From: Aquimarina sp. Aq78
GTDB taxonomy: Bacteria > Bacteroidota > Bacteroidia > Flavobacteriales > Flavobacteriaceae
Assembly: GCF_900299525.1 (NCBI RefSeq)
Contig: NZ_OMKA01000026.1
Coordinates: 372,001 to 436,000, forward strand
Reading direction: 5' to 3'
Length of the DNA: 64,000 nt
This document shows positions 1 to 8,699 of this stretch, in pieces; positions within the stretch are counted from its first letter, which is position 1, and each line of letters opens with the position of its first letter. The notes under the pieces are model-generated. The model was not told the DNA's origin and ran no database searches. It was given only the letters and a program-made list of their open reading frames with translations. Position numbers and translations under genes: made by a program.

Positions 1-1
1 A

Positions 2-631
2 AATTGGCATAAAGGAGTGATAGGTATTGTGGCATCACGATTAACAGAGACGTATTATCGCCCGACTTTGGTTTTTACAAAAAGTGGTTCGAAATTAGCA
101 GCTTCTGCACGATCTGTAAAGGGGTATGATGTATATAATGCATTAGAAGCTTGCTCAGAGCATATAGAACAGTTTGGAGGCCATAAGTATGCTGCAGGGT
201 TAACATTAGACGAAAAGCAATATCTGCCGTTTAAGCAAAAATTTGAAGAAGTAGTATCTGCTACTATTGATAAAAAAATGCTTATTCCCGAAATATCTAT
301 TGATGGCTCTCTAGAACTAGATCAAATCACTCCTAAATTCTATCGTATTTTAAAACAATTCGCTCCATATGGCCCAGGAAACATGGCCCCGGTGTTTATG
401 ACAGAAGGATTAAATGATACCGGATACGGAAAATGTGTGGGAGCCGATGAGAAACATTTAAAATGTAGAGTACAAAAAAATGGAGTTGCTATTGGAACTA
501 TTGGCTTTAATCTTGGCCCCAAATATGATTTGATAACCGAAGGGCAACACTTTAAAGCTGCGTATACTATCGATGAAAATGAGTGGAACGGAGAAGTATC
601 TCTTCAATTAAAGTTGAAAGATATAAATTAA
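2..631 (+). CDS. recJ: RecJ single-stranded-DNA exonuclease, C-terminal part (5' end outside window)
   Basis: The reading frame is open from base 2, so the gene enters from the left and only about 209 C-terminal residues are visible. The first residues read NWHKGVIGIVASR, the conserved start of the RecJ DHHA1 nucleic-acid-binding domain. GGHKYAAGL follows about 50 residues later, and the tail resembles the RecJ OB-like domain. RecJ degrades 5' single-stranded ends in mismatch repair and RecFOR recombination. The catalytic DHH domain lies outside the window. A GTG at base 17 is in frame but sits inside the motif, so it is not the start. Confidence 0.93.
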   Translation, partial: NWHKGVIGIVASRLTETYYRPTLVFTKSGSKLAASARSVKGYDVYNALEACSEHIEQFGGHKYAAGLTLDEKQYLPFKQKFEEVVSATIDKKMLIPEISIDGSLELDQITPKFYRILKQFAPYGPGNMAPVFMTEGLNDTGYGKCVGADEKHLKCRVQKNGVAIGTIGFNLGPKYDLITEGQHFKAAYTIDENEWNGEVSLQLKLKDIN

Positions 632-692
632 CTTATTTTTATTTAGATTTATTATAAATAGTTACTATTTTTGATTCAAATATGTATTCAGG

Positions 693-1046
693 ATGAACGC
701 TATAGATAAAATATACAGTAACGAATTAGGTATTTCTTTCTTTTGGAAACAAGAAAAACATATTTCAACGCCTAGAGTTCAGTTGGTATTTAGAGATATT
801 GGATTTTTACTTACTTTAAATGAATTAAAGGATTTTTCTAATTCTTGTACTACTACTATTGAATCTCAATGCTGTAGTCAATGCAAAAATTCACAACAGT
901 GTAAATCATTATTATTGAGAACTCCTTCTGATAAGATAGATTTAGCAGTAAGTAGAGAAGAGGTTCATCAAATCCAGGAACTAATCAAGGGTACTATTTT
1001 CAGGGTAGAGTTACAAGATTGGATAAGAAATCTATCTCTTAATTAA
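693..1046 (+). CDS. Conserved-looking small protein with a cysteine cluster, function unknown
   Basis: 117 residues, 61 bp downstream of recJ on the same strand and possibly co-transcribed. The middle holds a cluster, SQCCSQCKNSQQC, with Cys60, Cys61, Cys64 and Cys70, plus Cys52. This could bind a metal or form disulfides. There is no signal peptide or membrane segment. The flanks look like alternating beta strands (PRVQLVFRDIGFLLTLNEL) and a C-terminal helix. It may belong to one of the small DUF families restricted to Bacteroidota, but I cannot name it with certainty. The ATG at 693 is the only reasonable start. Confidence 0.7.
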   Translation: MNAIDKIYSNELGISFFWKQEKHISTPRVQLVFRDIGFLLTLNELKDFSNSCTTTIESQCCSQCKNSQQCKSLLLRTPSDKIDLAVSREEVHQIQELIKGTIFRVELQDWIRNLSLN

Positions 1047-1123
1047 TACCATTTAGGTTTTGATTTTACTGTGATAAAATGTTCTTTTTCACCTCATTTC
1101 AAAATTATAACTAGGCCGCAGCC

Positions 1124-2065
1124 CTATTCTTTTTTATATAAAAACTCAACAATTTTATACGTGATTTCTTTTGCTTTTGTTTCCTGCAAAAAATGTTTCT
1201 CGTCTATAAAATGAATATCTTCATTCTTAACCTTTAATGCATTAGCTGCACGAACTTGTTGTGGAGGCCATTGTAGCATTGTGTCATGTATCCCCCATAT
1301 AACAGTAACTGGGATATTGATATTTTCAAAAACGGGTGAGTAGTCAGGTAATTCATTACAGGTTTGACTATAGAAATAATACATGGCATGTGTTTTACCT
1401 TCTAATAAGGGAGTTTTATATCCTTCTACATCAAGAGAATTTAAAACGTTTTCTTTAAGTCCCTGATTAAATAGATTTTTGAGTAAGGTATTGGTTGTAA
1501 CTCCATTTCTATAACCCCACATCGCTGTTTTGGCAAGACCTCCTGGTTTCATACGTACAGGAGGGTAAAATCCATCATCATAAATAATAGTATTTAATAC
1601 AATTAGTTTTTCAATTTTATCGGGCGCTTGTTTCAAAAGCTCCCAGGTCCATAGTCCACCAGCATCATGCATAACATGAGACCAGGTCTCGATCCCTAAT
1701 GCTTGCATAAGTTCTAACAAGCGTTTGGCATGATTTTCTGCATTGTAGATTTCAAAACCTTCGGGAGAATCACTAGAACCATACCCCAGCATATCAGGTA
1801 CAATCACTCTAAATCCATTTGCAACCAAAGGGTCAATCATTTTACGATATAACCATCCCGAAGTAGGTACGCCGTGTAATAATACAATTGCAGGCCCTTT
1901 TCCTTTATCTATATATTTGATTAAACCATCATCTGTAGGATATAATCTTTGATCAGATCTAAAATCTTCATAGGTGATTTGATTTTTCCTGATTTTGGTA
2001 TTCTCGTATGGTTTACAGGAAAAGAGCAATACCCCTATTAGGGTAAGCACAAAAAAATTCTTCAT
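1124..2065 (-). CDS. Alpha/beta-hydrolase lipoprotein, haloalkane dehalogenase/epoxide hydrolase-like
   Basis: The open frame extends to 2104, but the Met at 2065 begins a clean lipoprotein signal peptide (MKNFFVLTLIGVLLFSC, lipid-modified Cys17), so I take that start, giving 313 residues. The hydrolase core has LLHGVPTSGWLYRK (oxyanion region), VMHDAGG with Asp about residue 134 at the nucleophile elbow, and a late HFLQE with the catalytic His. An Asp nucleophile plus HFLQE is typical of haloalkane dehalogenases and related epoxide hydrolases, not of Ser esterases. Substrate is unknown. The lipobox suggests membrane anchoring, unusual for this fold class. Single gene on the minus strand, convergent with the unknown gene on its left. 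Confidence 0.82.
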   Translation of the reverse strand: MKNFFVLTLIGVLLFSCKPYENTKIRKNQITYEDFRSDQRLYPTDDGLIKYIDKGKGPAIVLLHGVPTSGWLYRKMIDPLVANGFRVIVPDMLGYGSSDSPEGFEIYNAENHAKRLLELMQALGIETWSHVMHDAGGLWTWELLKQAPDKIEKLIVLNTIIYDDGFYPPVRMKPGGLAKTAMWGYRNGVTTNTLLKNLFNQGLKENVLNSLDVEGYKTPLLEGKTHAMYYFYSQTCNELPDYSPVFENINIPVTVIWGIHDTMLQWPPQQVRAANALKVKNEDIHFIDEKHFLQETKAKEITYKIVEFLYKKE

Positions 2066-2173
2066 GGTAAATGATTTATGAACTGGCAATTTACTTAAAA
2101 TCATTTTTGTATGCTATATGCGGTTGAAAATTTAATAGCACTATGATTAAAACCAGATTTTTTTATTCCTTAG

Positions 2174-2629
2174 TTAAGAGACTTGTTTGATTATTATTTC
2201 ATTTCCGTTAAAGCTAAAAGAATCACCAGTGGTTTTTCCTAATAGTAATTTACCAATAGGAGAATTAGCAGCTATGGCAAAATAGGATTTATCGTCTATA
2301 GAGAGTTTGCCAACAGAGATACTAATAAAATAATAACCTTGTGTGGTAATCACCAGACTACCTAAATGAATATGTTCTGAAGGAGAAATGTTAATTTTAG
2401 CTAAGACTTCTTGCAATTTTTGTACTTCGGCTAATTGTTTTCCTGCTTTTTCACGTTCTAACTGTAACATTGCTCGCCCGGTTTCATGTTTATCTCCAGC
2501 AGTACTTTTGGTTTCAGAAGTTAAAGATTCTTGAATACCAGTAATAGTATTTTGAATTCTTTGTAATCTTTGATCTACATAATTTTGGCATTGATGAAGT
2601 ATTTCTTCTTTGATTTTTTGTGAATCCAT
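2174..2629 (-). CDS. GreA/GreB-like C-terminal domain protein
   Basis: About 151 residues from the Met at 2629 (an upstream Met at 2647 overlaps mtgA by 14 bp). The N-terminal half is a long charged helical region (about residues 1-85) and could form a coiled coil. The C-terminal half contains SPIGKLLLGKTTGDSFSFNG, which matches the GreA/GreB FKBP-like C-terminal domain. Gre factors rescue backtracked RNA polymerase through acidic residues at a coiled-coil tip. Whether this protein keeps them is not clear, so cleavage activity is unproven. It directly follows mtgA with 4 bp spacing, so the two are probably co-transcribed. Confidence 0.75.
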   Translation of the reverse strand: MDSQKIKEEILHQCQNYVDQRLQRIQNTITGIQESLTSETKSTAGDKHETGRAMLQLEREKAGKQLAEVQKLQEVLAKINISPSEHIHLGSLVITTQGYYFISISVGKLSIDDKSYFAIAANSPIGKLLLGKTTGDSFSFNGNEIIIKQVS

Positions 2630-2633
2630 ATTG

Positions 2634-3311
2634 CTATTTCTTATCAAATACTAAAGTACCGTAATTACGCATTTGTATCATAATCCATTTTTTTCTTTTT
2701 TGGGTATATGCAGAAGGTGGATTAGCCAAAAAACGTATGGGATTAGGAAGTATTGCTGCAATAGCTGTAGCTTCATCCTTATTAAGTGCAATTGCAGAGG
2801 TGTTAAACCAAAATTGGGCAGCAGCTTCGGCTCCATAGATCCCATCTCCCATTTCTATACTGTTCAGATAAATTTCGAGAATACGTTCTTTACTCCAGAA
2901 AGTCTCTATCAAAAATGTAAAATAGGTTTCAAATCCTTTTCGTATCCAGCTGCGATGTGGCCACAAAAAAACATTTTTAGCTGTTTGTTGAGAAATCGTA
3001 CTTGCACCTCGCAATCGTTTACCTGATTTATATTCTGCCATTGCTTTTTCGATAGCTTCTTTGTCAAAGCCATTATGGTTAATAAATCGTTGATCTTCAC
3101 TGCAAATAACTGCTAGTTGTAGGTTCTTAGAAATCTTGGATAATGGTACCCATTGATGGCGAATGGTATATTTATTTTTAGATTGTAATTTTCGAATTCC
3201 CATTAACGGGGTAGCAGGAACATTAACCCATGTATATATGAGTACCCACAGCACACTTAGTATGATAAATGCGATGCAGCTTTTAAGTATAAAACGGAAG
3301 TATTTTTTCAT
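2634..3311 (-). CDS. mtgA: Monofunctional peptidoglycan glycosyltransferase (GT51)
   Basis: 225 residues with one N-terminal membrane anchor (about residues 11-29), then a GT51 domain. Diagnostic motifs in order are ICSEDQRFINHNGFD (catalytic Glu72), RGASTISQQTAKN (about 101-113), the RK..E motif and KERILEIYLN (about 141-150). The enzyme polymerises lipid II glycan strands at the outer face of the inner membrane and has no transpeptidase domain. Length is normal for MtgA. It lies between a FAD oxidoreductase gene 18 bp upstream and the Gre-like gene 4 bp downstream on the minus strand, forming a likely three-gene unit. Confidence 0.95.
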   Translation of the reverse strand: MKKYFRFILKSCIAFIILSVLWVLIYTWVNVPATPLMGIRKLQSKNKYTIRHQWVPLSKISKNLQLAVICSEDQRFINHNGFDKEAIEKAMAEYKSGKRLRGASTISQQTAKNVFLWPHRSWIRKGFETYFTFLIETFWSKERILEIYLNSIEMGDGIYGAEAAAQFWFNTSAIALNKDEATAIAAILPNPIRFLANPPSAYTQKRKKWIMIQMRNYGTLVFDKK

Positions 3312-3329
3312 AATTCAACAGGAATCGAC

Positions 3330-4442
3330 TTATAAAAGATCAGCTAATTCTGCACCTACCAAACTTCCTATTGCAACTCCCATTCCGCCCTGGCGTACAC
3401 CACAAAATACGTTTTGAGATAATTGTTTAACGATAGATTGTTTTTGATTTCCTACACCCATAATTCCGCTCCAGCGATGATTGATTTCAAAATTAATATC
3501 GGGTAAGATGACATCTCGTAAAATTTCTTCTAATTTTTGTTGTACCAATTCAGTTTGAGCTAAATCTGTAGTTTCTTCAGCTTTAAAATCTAGATTTCGA
3601 CCTCCTCCAAATAGGATTCTGTTATCAATATTTCTAAAATAATAATATCCTTTATCTAGATGAAATGTTCCTTTAATATGTAAATTATCTATGGGTTGGG
3701 TAATCAAAACCTGAGCACGAGCGGGTTTTACTTCCTCAATTCCTAATTGAGAAGCAAAGCCATTTGTAGCAATCAATACTTTATGTGTAGAGAACGTAAA
3801 CTGATCGGTTTTTATTTTAACAGCAGTGTTGTCATCATCAAAAGTTTCAACTGTGCAATTGTTTAGAATCTTAATGCCAGAATTTCGAACTTTTTTTAGT
3901 AATGCTTCCATCATTTTTCCGGTATCGATTTGACCTTCAAATTGATTAATGATGTATTGAGGCTGGATATTTTCAAAATTAAAAATATTATCACTTGTGC
4001 TAAAAACATCATCTTTAAAAATTGGTTTCAATAAGGTGTTTATTTGCTCTCTTTTTGAAAAACAATCTTCATAAAGAGCTTGATCATTTTTGGTAAAAAG
4101 TTCATATCCTCCGTTTTGAAAATAGCCAATAGTCTGATCTCCCAGATGTTTTCTCAATAGTTGAAGCCCATTGTGTCTTTTTTTAACAAGCTGTAGTACT
4201 TCTTCTTCACTGTGCGAGTTTAGGTCGTCCAGAATTTCAGAGAGGCTTCCAAAACAAGCAAAGCCTGCATTCTTGGTACTAGCACCATTAGGTAATATAC
4301 CACGCTCCAGAATAAGAATTTTGGCTTTCGGAAAATTGTTTTGCAACCTTAATGCGCAAGTAAGCCCTACAATACCGCTTCCGATAATAGTGAAATCAAT
4401 ATTAGATAACCAAGTTTTATGTTCCCAATAGCTAAAATTCAA
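3330..4442 (-). CDS. FAD-dependent amine/amino-acid oxidoreductase (DAO family)
   Basis: 370 residues. The N-terminus carries the dinucleotide-binding motif IIGSGIVGLTCALRL (Gly21, Gly23, Gly26) followed by an acidic strand end (ILILERG), typical of the D-amino-acid oxidase/glycine oxidase superfamily. The end reads VFCGVRQGGMGVAIGSLVGAELADLL, the second FAD-contact segment of this family. PNGASTKNAGFACFG resembles the GASxxNGG segment of the DAO family. The substrate cannot be deduced. First gene of a unit with mtgA and the Gre-like gene. Confidence 0.85.
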   Translation of the reverse strand: MNFSYWEHKTWLSNIDFTIIGSGIVGLTCALRLQNNFPKAKILILERGILPNGASTKNAGFACFGSLSEILDDLNSHSEEEVLQLVKKRHNGLQLLRKHLGDQTIGYFQNGGYELFTKNDQALYEDCFSKREQINTLLKPIFKDDVFSTSDNIFNFENIQPQYIINQFEGQIDTGKMMEALLKKVRNSGIKILNNCTVETFDDDNTAVKIKTDQFTFSTHKVLIATNGFASQLGIEEVKPARAQVLITQPIDNLHIKGTFHLDKGYYYFRNIDNRILFGGGRNLDFKAEETTDLAQTELVQQKLEEILRDVILPDINFEINHRWSGIMGVGNQKQSIVKQLSQNVFCGVRQGGMGVAIGSLVGAELADLL

Positions 4443-4627
4443 AGTACAACAGGTGTTATTTGTTAGAAAAACAAATATAGTCGTTCCTAAAGAGATTTTA
4501 CGATTTCTTGTGTAGTTACAATAGTAGAAAATTCGTTTTTTAAGAAAGGGTTTTTAAAAGTGATTAGGGGGTAGAATCTTGTTATTTTGAAAATGCAATT
4601 TTTGATAGTAAGTAAAAGGTATAAAAA

Positions 4628-4647
4628 AAGCCTCATTGCTGAGGCTT
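4628..4647 (-). terminator. Rho-independent terminator after accC
   Basis: AAGCCTCA (4628-4635) and TGAGGCTT (4640-4647) form a perfect 8-bp stem with a 4-nt loop. On the minus strand the stem is followed by a run of seven T. It lies 9 bp past the accC stop and closes the fabH-accB-accC transcript. Confidence 0.88.
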
Positions 4648-4656
4648 AATTGGTTG

Positions 4657-6006
4657 TTATTCAGTTGGGTCTTCCATTTCAAAATCTTCCATAAACTTAG
4701 TGGTATAATTTCCAGCTATATATTCTGGATGATCCATAAGTTGTCTATGAAAAGGAACGGTAGTTTTTATACCTTCCACAACGAATTCGTCTAATGCTCT
4801 TTTCATTTTATTAATTGCCTCTTCACGCGTTTGTGCAGTAGTTATTAACTTGGCAATCATAGAATCATAGTTAGGCGGAATAATATACCCACTATATACG
4901 TGAGTATCTACTCGCACACCATGGCCTCCAGGGATATGCAAATTGGTAATTTTACCTGGTGAAGGTCGAAAATCTTTATATGGATCTTCTGCATTGATCC
5001 TACATTCTATAGAGTGTAATTGTGGAAAATAGTTTTTACCCGAAATTGGTACTCCGGCAGCAACAAGAATTTGTTCTCTAATTAAATCATAATCAACTAC
5101 TTGCTCTGTAATAGGATGTTCTACCTGGATACGAGTATTCATTTCCATAAAGTAGAAATTACGGTGTTTGTCAACCAAAAATTCTACAGTTCCTGCTCCT
5201 TCATATTTAATATATTCTGAAGCTTTTACTGCAGCTTCCCCCATTTTTTTACGCAATTCGTCTGTCATGAATGGCGAAGGAGTTTCTTCTGTAAGTTTTT
5301 GGTGTCTACGTTGTACCGAGCAATCTCTTTCAGATAAATGACAGGCTCTACCATTGCTATCTCCTACAATCTGAATTTCGATATGGCGTGGTTCTTCGAT
5401 GAGTTTTTCCATGTACATACCATCATTACCAAATGAGGCTGATGCTTCCTGGCGAGCACTATCCCATGCTTTTCTTAAGTCTTCCTTTGCCCATACAGCT
5501 CGCATACCTTTTCCACCACCACCGGCGGTAGCTTTTAGCATTACTGGGTATCCCATTTCATCGGCAAGCTTTTCGGTTTCTTCAAAAGAATCCAGTATAC
5601 CTTCACTACCTGGGATTGTAGGCACTCCTGCTGCTTTCATAGTAGCTTTTGCAGAGGCTTTATCACCCATTTGATCAATCATTTCGGCGCTGGCACCAAT
5701 AAATTTTATTTCGTGTTCTTCACAAATCTTAGAAAACTTAGCATTTTCTGAAAGAAAACCATAGCCTGGGTGTATTGCATCTGCATTTGTGATTTCTGCA
5801 GCTGCAATAATATTAGACATTTTAAGGTAAGATTCATTACTGGGTGCAGGTCCGATACAAACCGCTTCATCTGCGAAACGTACATGTAAACTTTCTGCAT
5901 CTGCTGTAGAATAGACCGCAACAGATTTTATCCCCATTTCTTTGCAGGTTCTGATTACACGCAATGCAATCTCTCCTCTATTTGCAATTAGAATTTTTTT
6001 AAACAT
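4657..6006 (-). CDS. accC: Biotin carboxylase subunit of acetyl-CoA carboxylase
   Basis: 449 residues, normal AccC length. The N-terminal domain starts MFKKILIANRGEIALRVIRT, followed by HPGYGFLSEN. The ATP-grasp domain carries the glycine-rich ATP loop TAGGGGKGMR, and FMEMNTRIQVEHPITE holds metal-binding and catalytic residues. It carboxylates the biotin on AccB using ATP and bicarbonate in the first committed step of fatty-acid synthesis. It follows accB by 88 bp on the same strand and ends just before a strong terminator, so fabH-accB-accC is read as an operon. Confidence 0.97.
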   Translation of the reverse strand: MFKKILIANRGEIALRVIRTCKEMGIKSVAVYSTADAESLHVRFADEAVCIGPAPSNESYLKMSNIIAAAEITNADAIHPGYGFLSENAKFSKICEEHEIKFIGASAEMIDQMGDKASAKATMKAAGVPTIPGSEGILDSFEETEKLADEMGYPVMLKATAGGGGKGMRAVWAKEDLRKAWDSARQEASASFGNDGMYMEKLIEEPRHIEIQIVGDSNGRACHLSERDCSVQRRHQKLTEETPSPFMTDELRKKMGEAAVKASEYIKYEGAGTVEFLVDKHRNFYFMEMNTRIQVEHPITEQVVDYDLIREQILVAAGVPISGKNYFPQLHSIECRINAEDPYKDFRPSPGKITNLHIPGGHGVRVDTHVYSGYIIPPNYDSMIAKLITTAQTREEAINKMKRALDEFVVEGIKTTVPFHRQLMDHPEYIAGNYTTKFMEDFEMEDPTE

Positions 6007-6094
6007 AACTTCTTAGAAATTATAATATTCAAATGATAAATTCCAATTCTCGATATGTGATTTGAAATTTAAAGATTTGAAATTATGGGTTTAA

Positions 6095-6580
6095 CTATGA
6101 TGGGTCTACTAAGAATAGTGGCTGATCAAATTCTACTGGAGAAGAGTCATCAACTAATACTTTTACAATTTTACCAGAAACTTCACTTTCAATTTCATTA
6201 AAGAGTTTCATCGCCTCAATAATACAAAGTACATCTCCTTCTTTTATTGAATCACCAACTTCTACAAATGTAGGTTTGTCTGGCGATGGTTTTCTGTATA
6301 AAGTACCTATTATAGGTGATTTAATAGTTATGTATTTCGAATTATCGTCAGAAGCACTTTCTTCTACAACTGCTGCGGGTGTAATTGCAGCGGGTGCTGG
6401 TGGTTGTACGGGAGCTACCACTTGAGGAGTTACTGGTAGTTGTTGTACAATTGTGGTTTCTTTACCATCTTCTGATGCAGTTTTAATGGTGATTTTAATG
6501 TCATCCATTTCTAACTTTACTTCGCTAGCCCCTGATTTGGCTACGAATTTGATTAAATTCTGAATTTCTTTTAAATCCAT
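6095..6580 (-). CDS. accB: Biotin carboxyl carrier protein of acetyl-CoA carboxylase
   Basis: 161 residues. The N-terminal segment (about 1-35) resembles the AccB N-domain. A Pro/Ala/Val-rich flexible linker follows (about 45-75), then the biotinyl domain with IIEAMKLFNEI, where Lys125 is the expected biotinylation site. The protein carries CO2 between biotin carboxylase and carboxyltransferase. It sits 27 bp downstream of fabH and 88 bp upstream of accC. The carboxyltransferase genes accA and accD are not in the window. Confidence 0.96.
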   Translation of the reverse strand: MDLKEIQNLIKFVAKSGASEVKLEMDDIKITIKTASEDGKETTIVQQLPVTPQVVAPVQPPAPAAITPAAVVEESASDDNSKYITIKSPIIGTLYRKPSPDKPTFVEVGDSIKEGDVLCIIEAMKLFNEIESEVSGKIVKVLVDDSSPVEFDQPLFLVDPS

Positions 6581-6607
6581 AATGTGGGTATTGTGTGTTT
6601 TAGTTGT

Positions 6608-7603
6608 TTAGGAATTATAGGCCCATTTAAGATAAATAGACCCCCAAGTAAAGCCTCCACCGAATGAAGCAAATACTATGTTATCTCCTTTTTTGAGTTG
6701 TTTTTCGTAATCGTGTAACAGTAATGGTAAGGTGGCTGAGGTTGTATTACCATATCGTTGGATATTCATAAGAACTTTACTCTCATCTAGCTCCATTCTT
6801 TTGGCTGTAGCGTCAATGATACGTTTGTTGGCTTGATGTGCAATAAGCCAATTTACATCCTGTCCTGTTAAATTATTACGTTCCATAATCTTAGAACTGG
6901 CATCTGCCATATTAGAAACTGCATATTTAAATACAGTTTTTCCGTCTTGTTGAACAAAGTGCTGCCTTTTGGCTATAGTTTCTTCTGATGGAGGTAGGAT
7001 AGACCCTCCAGCTTCAATTTTTAAGAACTCTCTTCCGATACCATCGGTACGAAGGTATTCGTCTTGAAGTCCTAGACCTTCATAATTGGGTTCAAAAAGA
7101 GCTGCGCCACCGCCATCACCAAAAATGATGCAAGTGGTACGATCAGTATAATCAATAATAGAGGACATTTTATCTGCTCCTATTACTAATACTTTTTTGT
7201 ATCTTCCTGATTCTATATAACTAGCGGCGGTAGACATTCCATATAAAAAACTGGAACAAGCGGCCTGTAAGTCATAAGAAAAAGCATTAACGGCTCCAAT
7301 TTTTGAAGCTGTATATGCTGCTGTTGCAGCAACTGGAAGATCTGGAGTTGCAGTTGCAAAAATCACCATATCAATCTCTTTAGGGTCGAGATTTTTTTTA
7401 GCGATTAGATCTTCTGCTGCTTTTATACCTAAGAAAGAAGTTCCCTTATCTTTATCTTTTAGTATTCTGCGTTCTTTGATACCTGTACGACTGGTTATCC
7501 ATTCGTCGTTAGTTTCGACCATTGTTGCTAATATATCATTAGATAACACATAGTCTGGCACGTATGCACCTACAGCGGTGATAGCGGCTGTGATTTTACT
7601 CAT
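6608..7603 (-). CDS. fabH: Beta-ketoacyl-ACP synthase III
   Basis: 331 residues with the complete KAS III triad: Cys116 in DLQAACSSF, His256 in LIAHQANKR and Asn286 in RYGNTTSAT. FabH condenses an acyl-CoA primer with malonyl-ACP to start fatty-acid chains. In Bacteroidota it commonly primes branched chains, although specificity is not visible here. It lies upstream of accB and accC. A terminator-like hairpin separates it from rpmF, so it may have its own promoter within 7604-7730. Confidence 0.96.
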   Translation of the reverse strand: MSKITAAITAVGAYVPDYVLSNDILATMVETNDEWITSRTGIKERRILKDKDKGTSFLGIKAAEDLIAKKNLDPKEIDMVIFATATPDLPVAATAAYTASKIGAVNAFSYDLQAACSSFLYGMSTAASYIESGRYKKVLVIGADKMSSIIDYTDRTTCIIFGDGGGAALFEPNYEGLGLQDEYLRTDGIGREFLKIEAGGSILPPSEETIAKRQHFVQQDGKTVFKYAVSNMADASSKIMERNNLTGQDVNWLIAHQANKRIIDATAKRMELDESKVLMNIQRYGNTTSATLPLLLHDYEKQLKKGDNIVFASFGGGFTWGSIYLKWAYNS

Positions 7604-7732
7604 ATCTTAGTTTTAGTTTCACAAACTATAGCATAAAAATGCGCTCAAAAAGTTGTCGAAATTACTAAATTATACACAAATATGGCGCAAAATAACGGGA
7701 TTTTGACACATATTCAACTAAAAACAAAAAAA

Positions 7733-7750
7733 CTCTCACATTTGTGAGAG
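7733..7750 (-). terminator. Terminator hairpin between rpmF and fabH
   Basis: CTCTCACA (7733-7740) and TGTGAGAG (7743-7750) make an 8-bp stem with only two unpaired bases between the arms. Reading the minus strand, the stem is followed by seven T and another T-rich stretch. It lies 27 bp after the rpmF stop and fits termination, possibly partial, before fabH. Confidence 0.8.
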
Positions 7751-7776
7751 CTCTCTTTAAAATTTTAACAGTATCC

Positions 7777-7974
7777 TTACGCTACTTCTTCTTCAGTATT
7801 GTCGATAACAATTTGACCACGATAGTATAATTTACCTTCATGCCAATGTGCTCTATGATATAAATGCGCCTCTCCAGTAGTTGGATCAGTAGCTATTTGT
7901 GGTACAGAAGCTTTATAATGCGTTCTTCTTTTATCTCTTCTTGTTTTCGATATTTTTCTCTTAGGATGTGCCAT
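7777..7974 (-). CDS. rpmF: 50S ribosomal protein L32
   Basis: 65 residues starting MAHPKRKISKTRRDKRRTHYKA, the conserved basic N-terminus of bL32. The later part contains HLYHRAHW. There are no cysteine pairs, so this is the zinc-free form. It directly follows the YceD-family gene by 7 bp, the arrangement seen in most bacteria (yceD-rpmF). A terminator follows. Confidence 0.97.
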   Translation of the reverse strand: MAHPKRKISKTRRDKRRTHYKASVPQIATDPTTGEAHLYHRAHWHEGKLYYRGQIVIDNTEEEVA

Positions 7975-7981
7975 TGCTTAG

Positions 7982-8524
7982 CTATTGTTTATCGTTTAAT
8001 AAGTTTTTTAATTTATCCCAGCGAGGATCTGTCTCCTCATTGTTGTTTACTATTGTTTTTTCTTTTGGACTTAATTCTTCTAATTTTTCAAGTATGTCTG
8101 ATTCTAATGTTCCGTTCTCAACACCAGGATGAACTCTTTTGGATGGCATAGCCAAAACAATAAGCTCATAAATATATTGTTGAATGTTTACTTCATAGTC
8201 CCCGTGAGGAATAATAAGAAGCTCTTCATTTTCATCATTATATTCGTCTCCAAACTTCACTACCAAAAAGAATTCATTTTTAATAGGTAAGTCAAAAGGT
8301 TCATTGGTGAGATCACAATTTACATTTACAGTTCCGGTTGCTTTAAATTGAAGTTCTAATAAAGTTGCTTTTTTATTAAACTCCATATCAACTTTTACTG
8401 CAGATGAATTAAACTCATCATACTCAAAATGTTCAAAGAACGCGTTGTCAATTTGATACTCAAACTGGTGTAATCCTTGCTTCAGCCCAACGAAAGGAAT
8501 AGTATACTCTTTAAGTTGTATCAT
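7982..8524 (-). CDS. YceD/DUF177 family protein
   Basis: 180 residues, soluble, acidic C-terminus. Placement directly upstream of rpmF (7 bp) and the segment VNCDLTNEPFDLPI identify the YceD/DUF177 family. In many bacteria this family carries Cys residues in that segment. Here a single Cys remains in the visible core. Members are linked to 23S rRNA accumulation and large-subunit assembly by conserved linkage to L32. The start at 8524 is supported by a promoter-like -7 element 46 bp upstream. Confidence 0.87.
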   Translation of the reverse strand: MIQLKEYTIPFVGLKQGLHQFEYQIDNAFFEHFEYDEFNSSAVKVDMEFNKKATLLELQFKATGTVNVNCDLTNEPFDLPIKNEFFLVVKFGDEYNDENEELLIIPHGDYEVNIQQYIYELIVLAMPSKRVHPGVENGTLESDILEKLEELSPKEKTIVNNNEETDPRWDKLKNLLNDKQ

Positions 8525-8569
8525 TTCATCATCAGTTTCAAGTGCCTATCAATTTGATAAAGGCGGGTG

Positions 8570-8577
8570 CAAAGATA
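8570..8577 (-). promoter_or_regulatory. Bacteroidota-type -7 promoter element for yceD-rpmF
   Basis: On the minus strand this reads TATCTTTG, a perfect TAnnTTTG -7 element. Transcription would start near 8565, leaving a leader of about 40 nt before the YceD-family start at 8524. No clear -33 TTTG lies at the ideal spacing. Confidence 0.45.
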
Positions 8578-8699
8578 ATAAAAATTCGTTATGAAAGTAT
8601 TTTTGTAAACAAAATTATATCAGATTGTTAGTGATTAATTAGGTTTGTGGATTATGGTAATAGGTTTAAGAACTACTTTCATACTTAATTCTTAACCTC

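Noticed and set aside
2673..3417. Plus-strand open frames opposite mtgA and the FAD oxidoreductase
   Set aside because: They are antisense shadows of well-supported genes with clear motifs.
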